DNA of 6,029 bases, taken from contig JASHVW010000276.1 of assembly GCA_030044395.1 (NCBI GenBank), positions 1 to 6,029 of the forward strand, in the 5' to 3' direction. The position numbers and the translations under genes are program-made. The notes beneath the pieces are model-generated. The model was given only the letters and a program-made list of their open reading frames with translations, had not been told where the DNA came from and did no database searches. The stretch comes from Verrucomicrobiia bacterium (GTDB taxonomy: Bacteria > Verrucomicrobiota > Verrucomicrobiia > Limisphaerales > UBA11358). This document shows, in pieces, positions 5,256 through 6,029 of the stretch (positions are counted from its first letter, which is position 1; every line of letters starts with the position of its first letter).

Positions 5256-6029
5256 TTATTGCTCTCCAAATTCGTCTACCCTGGCAACTTTCGTTGAAAT
5301 GACGGCGTGGCCGGCGCCGTCAATGACATGGGCGATCCCGCTGCCCGAACGGCCATTCAGCCGGATGGTGATCAGGTGATGCATCTTGACGCCGGGCGTC
5401 ACCGGGACTTCGATGGCGGTATTGGCAACGATTGGCGCGCGATAAAACACGCAATAGACGCCAACGCCCCAGGCCTCATGCGTGGTTACATTGTCGCCCA
5501 CTTTGTATGATGCGTAACCGGTGACATTGCCGTGGCTCCAGGCTTCCGGACTGGGTGGGTCGTAAGGCATTTCCGACTGGTAAAAATACAGCCGCCCGTT
5601 GTTGCCATTCCAAACCGTCTGATATTGCTGGCAATGCTCCACAAACAAGCCGTAGAACGTGACGTTGTCGCCATTGACGATCAAGCCGTTCTTGTTCCTG
5701 TTCACATTCCAGCGCGCACCCGAACCATGGTCCGCGCGCCAAAGCCATGAATTGTCCCCGATCACGTCCCGGCTGTTGATGGCAACCATGCAATCCGCCG
5801 TTCCAATCGAGGCGCCGCCCACCCTGCAAAAAATGTCATAAAGAAAAATCGGGTCCGCCGAATGAGATGCGGAAGCGCCAACCTGGCCGACCTGCAATAA
5901 TACCGGCGCGTTCACGGGGCCGGCCTGGAAAAGCAGGCCGCCTATCTTGATGCCGTCCGCATCCGCGACTTCCATGGCTGGCATCCCCGTGTCCGGAATC
6001 AGCGTCGGATAACCCAGCCCCAACACCAG
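5256..6029 (-). CDS. Secreted right-handed beta-helix protein, C-terminal part
   Basis: The frame runs into the window's right edge, so the N-terminus is missing; about 257 codons remain, ending at TAA 5256-5258. The GTG at 6024-6026 is internal, not a start. The text resembles the C-terminal region of large secreted proteins, often labelled 'coagulation factor 5/8 type domain' or pectate-lyase-3/GH55-like, known from actinomycetes and soil bacteria. Shared landmarks in order are GLGYPTLIP, an AGPVNAPVLL strand, WLWRADHG (5724-5747), GLIVNGDNV, YGLFVEH, VWNGNNGR, SEMPYDPPSPEAW, YASYKVGDNVTTHEAWG and a final VPVTPGVKMHHLITIRL strand. The repeated GDNV-type turns fit stacked beta-helix coils. 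Such proteins probably bind or cleave extracellular polysaccharide, but I cannot identify a catalytic residue. It ends 86 bp upstream of the oxidoreductase gene on the same strand and is unlikely to be functionally linked to it. Confidence 0.8.
   Translation of the reverse strand: MVLGLGYPTLIPDTGMPAMEVADADGIKIGGLLFQAGPVNAPVLLQVGQVGASASHSADPIFLYDIFCRVGGASIGTADCMVAINSRDVIGDNSWLWRADHGSGARWNVNRNKNGLIVNGDNVTFYGLFVEHCQQYQTVWNGNNGRLYFYQSEMPYDPPSPEAWSHGNVTGYASYKVGDNVTTHEAWGVGVYCVFYRAPIVANTAIEVPVTPGVKMHHLITIRLNGRSGSGIAHVIDGAGHAVISTKVARVDEFGEQ

Noticed and set aside
1..6029. CRISPR, phage, toxin-antitoxin, transposase, tRNA or rRNA content
   Set aside because: None is recognisable on either strand.

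Overview
This window reads as chromosomal DNA of a heterotrophic bacterium. My best guess is Verrucomicrobiota, near the Pedosphaera/Limisphaerales group. The grounds are a moderately GC-rich composition, cell-wall polysaccharide enzymes at both ends, and intergenic repeats of a kind I associate with that phylum. This placement rests on remembered resemblance, not on a search. Start codons mostly lack a clear Shine-Dalgarno sequence; only marC has one.

Layout, left to right. (1) Positions 3-146, + strand: the last 47 codons of a GDSL/SGNH esterase resembling rhamnogalacturonan acetylesterases, with its catalytic DxxH block visible. (2) Positions 240-1712, - strand: a complete gatB with a roughly 16-20 residue in-frame insertion. 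(3) Positions 1713-2095: a 383-bp gene-free interval. It holds a short 10-bp-periodic repeat beside the gatB start and an imperfect palindrome of about 144 bp that looks like a dispersed REP/MITE-type element. (4) Positions 2096-2731, + strand: a MarC-family six-helix membrane protein. (5) Positions 2750-5169, - strand: three co-directional genes, transcribed as FAD/NAD(P) oxidoreductase, then gcvT, then gcvH. (6) Positions 5256-6029, - strand: the C-terminal part of a large secreted right-handed beta-helix protein, cut by the window edge.

How the genes work together. GcvT and GcvH are the T- and H-proteins of the glycine cleavage system, which feeds one-carbon units into tetrahydrofolate. 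The P-protein (gcvP) and the L-protein (lpd) are not in the window. A ferredoxin-reductase-like flavoprotein sits upstream of gcvT instead and may share its transcript. GatB belongs to the amidotransferase that makes Gln-tRNA and/or Asn-tRNA; gatA and gatC are not in the window. The partial esterase and the partial beta-helix protein both suggest extracellular plant or microbial polysaccharide use.

I see no phage, CRISPR, transposase, tRNA, rRNA or defence gene. The least explained parts are the two intergenic repeats, the insertion inside gatB and the oxidoreductase-gcvT-gcvH linkage. None of these amounts to a clear new system on sequence alone.
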